A stretch of DNA of 64,000 bases, from the NCBI GenBank assembly GCA_022316685.1, contig JAKJHU010000133.1:806001-870000 (forward strand), written 5' to 3'. Below are positions 13,137 to 25,675 of this stretch, in pieces. The position numbers and the translations under genes were made by a program. Below the pieces are notes generated by a model. It made no database searches. It was not told the DNA's origin and saw nothing but the letters and a program-made list of their open reading frames with translations. The DNA comes from Progne subis subis (Eukaryota; Chordata; Aves; Passeriformes; Hirundinidae). Position 1 is the stretch's first letter. Every line of letters starts with the position of its first letter.

Positions 13137-16100
13137 AGCTGGGAGCATCCTTGTCTGAGAGGATAATGGAGGGAGGTGCAGTCACAGTTCCAGAGGGGTG
13201 GGAGCACAGTACAAGTGACAAGGGTTCAAGGAGGGTGAGCTGTGCTTTAGTTTGCTCATGGCTGGAAGGACACATGCAGAGGCAGCAAAGCCAAGTTTTG
13301 GCACCATGGAGGCTCTTGGCTTCTTGTCTAGGTGGGTGCCAGCACTGCCTACACCATGCTGGATCCTCAGGGTACTGGAACTGGGTTTGGAGGTCAGTGG
13401 CACCCTTGGGAGAGCAGCACTCAGCTGGCATTGGCACCTGGAGAATAGGAAAGGGTTAGCAACGCTGGTGCCTGGTGATGCCTGCATCCAGGTATGTGAG
13501 GTATGTGTGGCACCAGCACACCTCGGCAGGGGAGAGACTCTCCTTGCCCTGGCTGGGTTGCTTGGAGACAGCTCTGCTCAAGCATGTTGGGGAGAAGGAG
13601 CAGGACTGTGCCCCCACATCCCACACCCCGCTGACCATGGCTGACTGCTGGCTCCAGCTCTGGTCCCTGGGGAATTTACCTGTCAGAAAAGCAGATGTCC
13701 CCACTCCATTGCCCCTGCGCAGCCAGGATTTGCCTTGCAAAACCAGGAGGTGACATTCAGTGCACGGAGAGGGCAGCAAGCACCCAGAGAAACTGCACAC
13801 TGCTGGCTTGATCCATGAATCGATTAGCCAGGCTCTTATTGTCACCACCACAGACCTCCACACCAGCTGCTGCCCAGGATCTGTGCTCTGTCTTCAGAGC
13901 CCATCCCACAGTGCCCACCAAGCCTCCATGGGTACAGGAGAGGGGTGGGCTGGTCTCTGGCACTGGAGCCAGTTGCTGTTGGAACTGTGGCAGACGGTGG
14001 CTCACACTGCTGGCCTCCACATGGACAACTCATCTCATTCCTCAGACTGGGAACAGCCATGCTCCAAGAGGTGTAGAGAGATGAAATTATCGCCCAAGCA
14101 CAGCCCAAGAGGGTCAGACTGAATCCAATTGGTGCCCTCAGTGCATGTTCCCAAAGCATCTGTGGGGACACCCTGTTCCCCAGGGACCAGACCTTGGAGC
14201 TTATCCAGACAAAATTTTACCTTGTACCCCAGTAAAAACTGTCCCAACCAAGGGAACTGGCAGGACCGGTCCCCACGCCTGCAGCTGCTGCCAAACAATG
14301 CATTGTTTTGACAAAGGAAAAGCAAACCACAGCCTCCAGCAGCCCCAACCAAGCTGGGACCAGAAGGAGATGGGTCCAGACTCCCAGGGAGCCTGACAGG
14401 AGAGGAAAGGGAGGGGAAGGTGTCACTGCAGATTCCCAGGCTGTGGAAAAGCCTGAAAAAGGCTGTGGAGCTGGAAAAAGTCCAGGCAGACCATATCAAC
14501 CAGGAAAATGCTGATTTTTTTCAGATACTGCTTTTCCAGTTCAAACAAAATCCCAGAGTGGGACAAGGGCTGTTGAGGGGCTTCTCCTCTCCAAGTGCTT
14601 CTCTGTCCTTGCCTTGCCCCAGGTGACCTGACCAGCTTCCAGGCTCTGCAGCATGGCTCTCCCCAGCAAAGTCCATTGCCCTGAGAAATACAGGCTTAGG
14701 GATTTCTGCTACTGCCTGGGCACCAGCAGAGCACAGGGGCCTGAGCATGGGGCACTGAGGACACCCAGGACAGCCTGGGGACCTGCTGTTTTGGGAGCTA
14801 TGCCAGGAGCCCTCCAAACAGCACACAGGGGAGGCGCCCACCCTGCAGTGCCCTGGCTGAGGGACTGCTCAGGAGCCCTTTCCTGCTCCCTGCCCTGTGG
14901 TGCTGGGTCCAGTGCACTGGGAGACACAGCAATTCCCCCACGTGCAAATTCCCTGTGTGACCCATCCCAGAGGCTGGACTTTGGGTTTGCCACTTTGGGG
15001 CTGGGGTTGTGCAGGGCTTTTCCCCAGGGGAGCAGGAAGGTTTGGGGTACATCCTGGGGAATTAAGGCCCTTTCACAGGGCTGTGCATTGGATAAAATTA
15101 ACCTCCTGGCATTGAGAGCCTCCCATTTCCCATTGGCAATGAGGATGCCGAGCTGGGTGGGCTCTCCTGCTGCTGTCCCTCACCCACCCAGAGAAGGAGT
15201 CGAGGCTGACAGGGCTTGTGCAGCAGCACATCCTCCTGCACACCAGCTCATCCCACACAGGGACAGACCAGCACACAGGGCAGCATAAAGACTTCATTGT
15301 TCCCAGATGGAAATGATCATCCTGGTGACCTGGAAATACAGAGAAGCTCTGTCAGCAAAGCTATAGAGTTTCAAAAGCTGAGATCAAAGGGCCCTCCGGG
15401 TCAGACTCTGCAGGCCCTCACAAACACCTGTAATAAAGGCACCTCCTTCTAATTATTCTCATTTTACCTGCCAGAGTCACTAGGGCCGTGGGGCTCGTTC
15501 CTCGCTCGTGGAGCAGCAGCAGAGACAGGGACATGGCAGGAACAAAGGATTCTTGTGTGCGGATGGGCGGGTGCAGGGAGCTTTGGCAGAGCAGCATTTG
15601 CTCCCCTCTGCCTGCTGTGAGCCCCAGCCATGCCTCTCGCCCTCTCCCACCTCTCACCACCGTGGCTGGGCAGTTCCTGCTGCTCCAGCCCATCCCAGTG
15701 ATGTCCCCCTGCCCCTCTGCACAGCTGGGCACACAGGAGTCAGCCAGCCCCGCACTGGACTGGTGCCACTGGGGACCTGACCTTTCCCAGCACAACCTGG
15801 CAGCACCAGCACTGTGCAGTGGGAACCTGTTCCACACCCTCTGCCAGACCCTGGAATCTCTCCCACAGCAGCTCTGCAGAATGCTTTCCCCAGCCTCTTA
15901 TCTCCTGGACTTCAGACCCCACCGTGGGACAGATAATGTATCTGCAGACACACCTCAAGCACACAACGATCATCAGCCTGTGAACGCTGGATTTCTCTCT
16001 CGGCTTTGAACTAGCAGAGGTGGTCCTGGAAGTGCCAGGGCATTTTTTTTGTGCAGCCCTGGCCACATCGCTTTAGCCCGGGTCAGGGTGGGTCACGGCA

Positions 16101-16612
16101 CAGCAGGGACATTGTCAGTACAGGTGGGGTGGATGGGGGGAGGTGAGAAGTTATTTTGGATACCCTTTTCAGAGGTGTGGAAATGGCTCCCAAAGTACAG
16201 GGGCAGGCACGCTCCTGTGCAGGCCCAGCAGAGAGCAAAGCCTGCTGCAGCACATGTGAGATGAGCGGGCTCTGTTCTCAGCAGGGCAGGCTCAGCAGGT
16301 GCTGGGAGGAAAACTAGGCCTGTCCCTGACCTCAGATGTCATATGAGAAAATTAGCACAGCAAATGACTGTGCTAATTAGAGGAGGAGGAGGTGACATAT
16401 TGTTCAGAGTCTGCTATGGCCAAGGGTCAGCCAGGTCCTGGCCTGGCACGGGGTCAGCTCTGGCCATGGGCTGCAGGGCTCCCAAGGAGCCAGATGTGCA
16501 AGGTCCCACCATGTCACTTTTTGGGTCAGATGAGCCCCTTGTCTGCCCCAGGTGCTGCTGGTTTGAACTTGGCTTGTCCTTCCCCAGCAGCACTGGGAAG
16601 ATGCTTCCCCTC
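13137..16612. other. Gene-free stretch
   Basis: Ordinary GC-moderate sequence with a few chance poly(A) hexamers, for example at 15432. Nothing supportable was seen. Confidence 0.45.
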
Positions 16613-16888
16613 CTCCCTTCCCTTCCCTTCCCTTCCCTTCCCTTCCCTTCCCTTCCCTTCCCTTCCCTTCCCTTCCCTTCCCTTCCCTCCTTCCCTTCCC
16701 TTCCCTTCCCTTCCCTTTCCCTTCCCTTCCCTTCCCTTCCCTTCCCTTCCCTTCCCTTCCCTTCCCTTCCCTTCCCTTCCCTTCCCTTCCCTTCCCTTCC
16801 CTTCCCTTCCCTTCCCTTCCCTTCCCTTCCCTTCCCTTCCCCTCCCCTCCCCTCCCCTCCCCTCCCCTCCCCTCCCCTCCCCTCCCCC
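16613..16888. repeat. Pentanucleotide tract (CCCTT)n then (CCCCT)n
   Basis: About 54 tandem units run through 16613-16838 as TTCCC, then switch to CTCCC up to 16888. Two small interruptions occur near 16689 and 16714. On the minus strand the motif is AAGGG followed by AGGGG, a pure purine strand with regular G-runs able to form G-quadruplex or triplex structures. Confidence 0.97.
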
Positions 16889-19620
16889 GGGGTAGCTGAA
16901 GGGAGCTGAGAGTGGAGAGGGATGAGGCTGCAGGGGTGACAGCAGCAGAGGACATGCCTGGGGGTTAGAGAGGAGGGACAGACACTGCATGTGGGGTGTG
17001 GGATGCTGCTGATGGTGCACAGGGACGTCGACCAGTCCAGGCTCTGCTTCTCAGGATGGCAAATTTAGTGTGACGGCATTAAGCCCCCTCCTGCTGGGCA
17101 CTGTCTCTGTGCCCTCAGGAACCACCAAGCTCTCTGTTCTGGAGAATTTGACCCACCTGGTTCACGTGGCTCAGCTTAAATCTGTGAAAGCAGTTTGGGG
17201 GGCAGGGGGACACTGCTGGGGCTGTGGCAGCCAGAGCCCCTGGGCAGGGTGTCCCACACCACTGACAGAGGCTGTTGGGGCCTTGGAGTGCCATCAGTTT
17301 TGTCTGTGCCCTGGAAACCCGCAAACACCCCTCAGCATGCCCGGTGCTGCAGCACTGGGCCAGCCTCTGTTTGCCCTCGTTTCTGCTCCTCCCTGCACAG
17401 CCGTGTTTGCCTTCACACAGTAGCCAGTGCTGAGCAAACAGCACATGGGGACAGCCAGCAGCTGGCAGGGAGGGACAGCCCTGGCTGTGTCCCCAGGCCT
17501 GCCTCCCCTGCTCCCCTCACAGCAGGCTTTGCAATAAAAACACGGATCCAGTTTGAGCTGGGGAGCTGAGGGTGGGGAATACTGGAACCACAACTGCCAG
17601 AGCTGAAGGGTTGTTGCAGGCTACAGGAGGGATTCACCAGCTTGCTTTCAGGGGTGAAGGGGCCTGAGGTATCCTGCAGATGCTGTCATCCCCATATGAT
17701 GGTCGTGGGGATGAATTTCTACATGGGAAAGGCAACTTGCCCTGACTGGGTGGGTGCTGGGAGCAAGGGTGTACCCCGGGTCTGAGCAAGTGTAGCCATG
17801 ACACCTGAACCTGCACCCTCCTCTGTGCCATCAGTGTCCCATGGTCTCAGCCATGACAGGGCACTGAACTCTGCTTTTTGCTCTTAGGGTTTGGTGGTTG
17901 CAGACTCATGGCTGTCCACAGCTAATGAGTGGGGAGAGCTCAAGCACCCCGGTGACTTGTCAGGCTTTTCCCAGGCAGGTGGCCACTGGGAAACTGCACT
18001 GATAAATCAGATGGGCTGGTTTGAACTGATTTCTCCTCGTTCAGAAGGAGAACACATCTACAGACCAGTCTGCTGACAGAGCAAAACCTCTCCAGACTCA
18101 GTCTGTGATGAATTCAAAGCAGGAAAGTTACACACTGGTTGGTACAGGTGTTTTTTTCAGCAGAAATGGAACAGTTGATGTGCTCATTTCTGCCCTTTGT
18201 GAGCTCTGAAGCCAAACTGGAAGAAAGCCCATGCTATACAAGCAAAAGAATAAACAGCCCAGCTCTGTGCTTGGAGACTGGCCCACAGTGTTACGTGGGC
18301 TCACCAGCTCCATGTAGGACAGGTCTCAATTAATAGAGTTTGTTACAAGCACTGTCCAGGTGTCCTGTGTGGTCATTGCCCTCCTGTGGCCATTCCCAGG
18401 CCAGCCAAGTCCAGTTCTGTGTGTGTGGAGACGACTGGAGATGGTCCAGGCTGGTCTGGCCACCCCATCACCAGCATCAGCTGTGCTCAGAGAAGCAGCT
18501 GCAACAGGTCACAGTGCTCCTACCTCTCTGCTCACCCCCAGATTTGCTGGACCTCCTCCTGAAGCTGTGCTAGCCATCAGCTTCTCCTGCTGATGAGATT
18601 AAATCCCACCTGCTCCCACTGAACCTGCCCCAGCCTCGCTAGACATGAGGGCCATGATGTGCTGCTCCTGGGAGACCACCAGCCAAGCTGCAGCAGGAAT
18701 GATGGGCATGACCCAGGCACTCACACCATCACTGTAGGCCATCATCCCACAGGACACCAAAGGCTGGAGAGTTGGGTGCCCCCAGAAGCGCCCATTCCTC
18801 TCTGCAGGTCACCAGCACTGAAGAATGAGCACATGCTGCTGGAACACCTCAGGCTTCCTGAGGTCCTGACCCAGAATTACCATACCTCTGGATGGAGTCA
18901 TCCCTGTGGCCAGGATCACCATGGGGCCAAGGGGAAGAGACTCCAGCAGGAACTGCCCCGAGGATCTGATGACGCTCCTTGATGGAGGAGAGGCAGGACC
19001 ACTGTGCCACCTCCACTGATAGGGAAGAACATACGCAGGCGTACCAGGCATAGGGTGGCCGAGGTGGCACTGTGGTTAGTGAGATAACACTGATGGAGGA
19101 TAAATATGAACATTTCAGCACAGCCCAAGGCTACAGAGCTCACTCCAGCACACCTACCAGCTTCTCACCTGGCCTGGCCCCCAAAACACACAGACACTTC
19201 TCTGTGCACGCAAGTGAGCTGCACCTTGGGAGAGGTTTGGCCAGCTGAGCTCCTGCCACAGAGCTCTGCTGCTGCCAGGCTGTGTGAGTGAAGTCTCATG
19301 GCAGCCAAGACCTGCAGCTTGGGTAGACATGAAGCTCCTCTGCTCACAGGACAGCCCAAAATTAATCAAGACTATTCCTTTTCCAAACTGCAACCTCACT
19401 AAGTTTGGGCCCTGATCTTCCCTGCCCCCAGTGCCAGGAACAGAGGGGTTCTGAGGGACATGGCATCAGGTGTCACAGCAGCCATTCTGCGGCAGCCTGG
19501 TGGCATCTTCACTGCGGCTGTGAGCCAAAGGCAGGGAGGAGCTGCCCGCTGTGGGTGCAGCACTCCAAGTGCTGCTCCAGGTGTGGGATGAGCTTGTGTC
19601 AGGGCTGGAGCAGATCCAGA
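16889..19620. other. Gene-free stretch
   Basis: No exon, repeat or promoter was recognised. Confidence 0.45.
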
Positions 19621-19715
19621 CAAGCCCTGAAGGGCTGGATGTGGTGTTTGCCCTGAAGGGCTGAAGGGCTCAATGTGGTGAAGCCCCTCAAGGGCTGGAT
19701 GTGGTGTTTGCCTCA
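19621..19715. repeat. Local duplication (60-bp spacing)
   Basis: AGGGCTGGATGTGGTGTTTG occurs at 19631-19650 and again at 19691-19710, with a partial copy (AGGGCTCAATGTGGTG) between. It is a small tandem duplication of unclear meaning. Confidence 0.75.
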
Positions 19716-19789
19716 AGTCCTAGTCACAGGACAGCGCTGGAAGGCTCCTGGACAAGTTTGGCCTTTTGCTGTCCTTTCCTTCCTGCCTC

Positions 19790-20335
19790 AGCGTCCCCTT
19801 TCCCAAAACGCCTGCCGCAGGGCTGGGGTGGGCTCTGCCCCGGCACTGAGCGGTACCCGGGTGCTCCCGGGCCTTTCCCAGCCTCCAGGACACCTCTGGG
19901 TGCCCGGGGCTTGGCCGTGGGGAGGCACCGCTGCCTGCACCGCGAGCTGCCGTGTTTTCCTTTCAAACAAGCTGGAGGCATTCACGTCCATAAACAAATA
20001 AATCCGTTCCAGGAGCATGGCACCCGCCTGCTCCCGGCCACGACAAAGAGGCCCCTGTGCGCCGGCAGCTCTGCCTCCAGGGCCGGCTCGCACACGGGCC
20101 GCTCTCCGGGCACAGCCCGGCCTGGGGACAGCCCTCAGGGTGCTGGGGAGGAGCCGCTCCCGCGCTGGGAGAGAGGTGGGGAATTTCCACGGCAGCTGAG
20201 CCCGGCCCAGCCCTCGGAAAATCCAGCGGCACGGGAGCCGCGGTGCCGGCCCGAGGGCGGGCAGCAGTGCCCTGGGGCAGCTCCAGGCCCCGTGGCGTGT
20301 GGGACAGCACCAGGCAATGCCCCATGTGAGCTGCC
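19790..20335. promoter_or_regulatory. Second CpG-rich block, gene unknown
   Basis: About 550 bases are much richer in CpG than the surroundings, for example GCACGGGAGCCGCGGTGCCG near 20230. A perfect NF-kappaB consensus GGGAATTTCC lies at 20179-20188. The long open frames here reflect the GC content and show no recognisable protein. It could be an island promoter or enhancer. Confidence 0.35.
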
Positions 20336-23300
20336 CTGGCACCAGGCAGACAGAAGCAAAGTTCAGAGGGTCCTACAGCCCTTCCCCTCCCCGGCAGCTC
20401 TTCCTTTTTCCGGGAAATGGGGGCAAGGTGCTGCCTTTATCCCTATATCTCAGCCAGTCCTGCATTAAAAGCTCTGCCACACGTGCTGAGGCCCTGCTCT
20501 GCTGTCCAGGGGTGCACAGCTTTGTGTCAGAGGGCAGGGGCACCTGTGCGAGCAGGACTGCAGGTTGGGCGACAGGCCTTTCAAAATGGGCCTTATTTGG
20601 GGGTCTTCTCTGGCACTTCCAGTGTTGTGTTTTATTTCAGTGAGCAACCGGTTTCAAGCCGAATTAGTTTCAGGACCAGCGCATGTCTGAAAAGAGACAG
20701 AGCTCCCCAGAGTCTGCAGACCCACAGGGTCCCACCCCTGGGGCACAGAGCCACCCCTGCACCCTAAATGCCATCTGCAGCTGAGAGAACCACCCGAGGT
20801 GCTGGAGAAGCAGAGCTGTGTCAAGGTTTCCACATCCCTCTTCTGGGAAACCAGCAGTTCAGGCTGCAGAGGCGTCCTTGGGTCTCCCCGGGCTATGCCC
20901 TGATGTCCCTGCCTGCAGGGTGTCTGGGATGGAAGGTGGAATAGCAGACAGTGGGATCCCCATCCACCGCGGGACTGCAGTCAGAGCAGGGGCAGGAGGA
21001 GCAGAACATCCAGCCCTGGCTTTGGCCTCTGCACCAAGGAACAGGTAAATGGTGTAGGCATTACCATGGCTAAAGTGAACTAAAAGCTTAGCTACCCACA
21101 GCAGCCCTGGGAGACCCAGCAGGATTGCAAGATCCCCAGCTGCCCTGGAGATCTGGATGGGTGCCAGGAACCTCCCTGGCTTCCCACATCTCCACCGGGA
21201 GTGTGGCCAGCTGGTCACGAACCCAGATCCTTGTGCCCAGTGCTGGGGGAAGAGTGCAGGAATGCAGCTCCAGCTGTTACAGACCCACCAGGCACTTGGC
21301 CGGGGGAATCCTCAGTCCCTCATCTTGGTTTAGCATGAGTTGGTGCTGTGCTTTATTTGTCCTGGGGCAAAGAGCTTCCTTGTGTCCTTCCATCCATTCC
21401 CTGAACCCCGCTCTCCCGGGGTGACCCAGATGAGGCGGCACGGTTCAGCATGGGCGCTGGCACCGCCTGCACCTGCCCTTTATGTTGCTGATGACCCCAG
21501 GAGTGTTTGCAGAGTCAATGTCAGCGTGGTGCCGCACCCCGTCTGCCGTGGCATTCAGGGAGCTCCATGCGCGGGGGCCCTGCCCACACGTACACATGCG
21601 TGCGCACACGCACTCCCACAACGCAAACACCCCGGACACGCCACACCGGGGGGGCTGCAAGGAGCTCCCCCCACCCACCAGGTCAGGGAGGGACCCAGGG
21701 GACCCGCTGTGGCACTGGGTGCACCAGGCATCATGCAGTTCACCATGCCTGGCCGTGCCCCAGATCTCCCAAACCCTCTCTGAGGTGCCCCTGCGCTGGG
21801 CTGGTGCCTGGGAGCTCCCTGTATGGGGTCATCCCTCCACAGGGCATCCTTCTGCCTCCAACAGGGCAGCTGTCCTCAGCTCTGCTCTTCCCTCCATCCC
21901 CAGATCTTAGGGTGTGAGTGCAGCCCAGCCTATGGCCTCCAACAAGCCATCTGGAGTGGGGGACAGCTCTTCTGGCCATGCACAAAGGTCACAGAGAGAG
22001 AAGTGACTGGACAACTGTGTCTTTTGTCATACTTCAGCATGAAAAGAGAAAATTTCCAACCATCGTCAGGGCAGGGAGGAGCTGCAACCATTTTGCAGGC
22101 CAGTGTCTGGAGCAAGGACCAGATGCACTGTTGGGGCAATGCTGTCCACAAGAAGGGGGACTCTTGTAGTCCCCCAGCCCTTGGGAGCAGAGGTCTCTGC
22201 TGGCTCTTGCCCTGGGATAGGAGTGGAGCCCCACCAGTCCCTTGCCAGTGTCCAGCTGTGTGCTGGTGACAGGGATGGCTCTGAGACAGCAAGGGCTTGT
22301 CCAGGTGTGGGAGCATCCTCACTTCTCACAGTGCTTCCCCAGCCCCTCCTCTGTTTTCTGGAGACCTTGGCAGTGGCCAAATCTACATACAGACCACATG
22401 TGGCGCCAAGTTTCCAGCCCTGAGCTCTCCAAGGCAACCCTCTGTGCCAGCAGCCATGACTCCCTCCAAGACCCCAACCTTCAGCCCGAGGGGAAGGGCA
22501 GGGAGGGACATGGGTGGGGGGAAAGATGGGGGCAAGGATGACGAGTGTGTGTGTGTGTGTGTGCAGGGTTGGGGTGTGCATGAGAGGAGGGTCTGTGTGT
22601 GTGTGGGATACGGTGCAGGGGAAGAGGGCACAGCACTCCAGCCCCCCCAAAGGCAAGGGGGAATGAGCACATGGGGCTCAGGGGCTCTGGCCGTGGCATC
22701 TGCCAGCAGAAAAAGCAGTGGTTGGAGCAGAAGAGCAGAAAGAGTGATCTGTGAAGCATCACCAGGTGTCCAAGGTGCCCAGAGGGTGCAGTGCCCTGGG
22801 ATTGCAGGGGCTGCTCTGCCAGGTCCCTGTGCCTCGCAGGGTCGTGGCCTCTCCAAAGGGAGCTTGCCCAGTTTGGTGGACAGGTGGCAAAGAAGAGCCT
22901 GGGAAGGGCAGGAGGATGCTGTGGGGCTGTGGAATTGTCCTGGTCCGTCTGGGCACATTGAAGCTGCTGGTTCTCAGGCTGGGAATGTGACAGCAGGGGA
23001 CACACTGACTGTTGAGGAGCCCCAGGCATGGAAGGAGGCTGTCATGCTGGAAAACCCATCACAGGGGCATTCTGTTGATCCCATGCAGGTCAGATCACCT
23101 GACCTGACCCAAATATGACCCCTCCTGATCCCAACCCACCTGTTCCGGCTTTGATGATAATTATGCCCTGCAGACTGTTCAGTCTCTGCCACACCTTGTA
23201 GGCAGGGGCAAAGTCTGCTGCTCCCTCCGCTCGTGCCCTGTGGCTGTACCGCGGTGCCTGGCGCTGGCTCTCTCCTGAGCCCCCCTTTCCTGGAGCTCCT

Positions 23301-24784
23301 GTGGAGAGGGGAGGGGGCTGCACCCTGCCTGAGCCGGCCCAGCTCTCCTACCCCAACCCCTGCCCTCACCCTGTTCGTGCCCTGGGCCCTGCAGACCTTG
23401 AATAACCTGTTCCCCCTCCTCCTCTTGCCTCATGACAAAGCACCTGGCATGCAGTGCGGAGGGTAACCACAGCGAAATGAGCTCATCGCCGCCCCAGGGG
23501 CACTGTGGGACACTCACAGGGTCATCGGAGCTGCAGCCCATGGCCCCTTCCCCATCCAGCTTTCCCTGTGGCACACCCCACGTAAGGTGCCTGTTTCCTG
23601 GGGTTAAATGGGAATTGCTCACTGTTTGGGGACAAGGAGGGGGAACCAAACTAAAGACTGCTGTAGGCTCTGCACTGAGATTCCCAACATGCTGTTGTAG
23701 GCCCAAGAGGAAGAACTGATCTCCCCAGAACCCTGTGCACTGGGAGCTCTGCACAGTGCCAAGTCACCCCTTGCTGTGCTGCACCCTCAGCCCTCCTCAG
23801 CTCCCTCAGTTGGCAGAAGTTTGCTTTGAACCCTGGCCAGCGTGTCTGCCTCATGGAAACCTGATTGCTGCTTTCATCCCAGTGAGCTCCATCACCCTAC
23901 CCCTGTGTTCTGGGACTCAAGTCATCCACGCCCCACGGCCCCAGGGATGCTTGGTGGCTTTTTCCTGGGCAAACTGAGATAGATACCAGTCAGCTGGGCA
24001 GGTGTGCGTGACCCACCATGGTTGATTTACCAGGGCCCACCTACCTCTGCATCTGGGCAGCTGCATGGCACTCTCACCCCTGCCTGGAGGAGAGAGGCAC
24101 AGCCCAGACATCAGCTTGGTGTGTGAGGGGGTTGAGATGTTCTGCAGCGCCTTTGCAAGACCTCAAGCTGTTTGGCTTGTTTGGAAGTGGCTGGGCAAGA
24201 TGCTGCTGGTTGTCACTCCGGGCTGGAGTGGCCCAGCCAGATCCAGGAGGGTGTTTGTGACTCTCAGTTAATACTGAGGTGCTGGGAATGCTGGAGGTCT
24301 CTGACCCCAGGTGAGCCTGTCCCTGCAGCTCTGAGGCCATCAATCTGTGGGGATTGAAAGTAGGAAAATATAGAGTGTGGGGTCCCACAGCCCTTGGACA
24401 CTGCCCAGCCATGCCCCAAAGGGGCCCTCGCAGCCCCTGCTGAGGACACACTTGGTTGGGTGGGTGTCAGAGCAGGCAGGATGCTGGCTAGCAGGTACAA
24501 GCCTGTCTTCACCATCTCCTGATAAAATGACAGGGATGGGCAAGAGTCCACCCATGGTCTGCTTGTACCTTCACCAGGCAAGGCTGGGGGTCAGCTCCTG
24601 ACACTTGGGGTTCTGCTGCCACGAAACAGGGAGCACTTACCCTATATCATCACCTGCCCTTCCCTGTTGCCTCCAGCTGGGCTGGAGCAGGGCATGTGAT
24701 CACACCACCGTGATTCCTTGATCCCATCAGCACCCCTCAGGGATTTCTGCCCACCCCAAAGCCCTTCTCAATCCAGGGAGCTGG
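20336..24784. other. Gene-free stretch
   Basis: Contains only the GT microsatellite at 22544. Long GC-driven frames such as 22297-23118 lack any recognisable protein. Confidence 0.45.
22544..22563. repeat. (GT)n microsatellite
   Basis: Nine uninterrupted GT units. A shorter GTGTGTGTGTG run follows near 22591. Confidence 0.85.
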
Positions 24785-25252
24785 GAGCAGAGACAGGCTG
24801 GGGTGTGTATGGCTGGCTGAGGGCGAGGGGACACCTGGGCATCTTCTGTGGGTGATGGAGACGGGACATGTGTGTGGCTTGGGCCACCCCCATGTTGGGT
24901 GCAGCCTGCCTGAGGGAGGGTGTATGCCCATGGGTGAGGAGTTGTGTGAGGCCCTGTGTGAGTAACACTGTGTGGAACTGCTGACACCCCTGAGCATTGC
25001 AGTGTGCATCTGTGTGAGTGTCTGTGTGCACACCTGCAGCTCACACGCTCTGCATGCACCTGTGTGCGTGGTGTCTGTGTGTGGCTGTGTCTGTAACCCC
25101 TGTAACCTCAACCCAGTTGTGTCTCTGTGTCTGGGAGTGTTTCCAGTGTCACACACACTGGATGTGCCCATACCTGTGTGACTGCAGTGTCTGACCCTCC
25201 CTGTGTGTGTGGTCACTGCTGAGTGTGTGTGTGGGTAACAGGACATGGTGCA
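24785..25252. repeat. Degenerate GTGTG-rich tract
   Basis: GTGTG and CTGTGTG motifs are scattered through about 450 bases, ending directly at a CR1 fragment. It looks like an old, diverged GT-rich satellite. No gene was seen. Confidence 0.5.
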
Positions 25253-25675
25253 GGATCACAGAGTCGCACAGGCACAGGATTGTGGGGAGGCCTGGGTTGG
25301 AAGGGGCCTTGAGGTCATCCTGTCCCACTCCTGCCATGACAGGGACACCTTCCACTATCCTAGGTTGTTCCAAGCCCTATCCTGCCTGGACTTGGACACT
25401 ACCCGGGATCCAGGGGCAGCCACAGCTTCTCTGGGCACCCTGTGCCAGGGCTTCAGCAACCTCACAGGCAAGTATTTCTTTCTGATAGCTGATCTAAGTA
25501 TCTCCTTTTTCAGTTTAAAACTCTTCCCCCTTGTCCTGTCACTAACTTCCTGTGTAAAAATTGCTCACCTTCTTTTTTATAAGCCTCTTTCAGGCACTGG
25601 AAGGGGCTCTGAGGTCTCCCTGGAGCTCTCACTTTTCCAGGACGAACAACCCCCACTCCCGTTTCTCTGGATATC
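25253..25675 (-). repeat. CR1 LINE fragment
   Basis: Reverse-complement CR1 with GGGTTGGAAGGGGCCTTGAG, AGGGACACCTTCCACTATCC, GCCACAGCTTCTCTGGGCAC and CAGGCACTGGAAGGGGCTCT, among the longer copies in the window. Confidence 0.85.

Noticed and set aside
16343..16909. A 188-residue open frame of Leu-Pro-Phe-Pro-Ser repeats and a similar minus-strand Gly/Lys/Arg/Glu frame
   Set aside because: Both are translations of the CCCTT/CCCCT pentanucleotide tract; unit length and lack of stops explain them.
19701..20468. A 255-residue plus-strand open frame
   Set aside because: It comes from CpG-rich, stop-poor sequence. The composition (Pro, Gly, Arg, Ala) shows no domain, and frames on the other strand are equally long.
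22297..23118. A 273-residue plus-strand open frame
   Set aside because: No recognisable domain; low complexity near the GT repeat; overlapping frames of similar size on the other strand.
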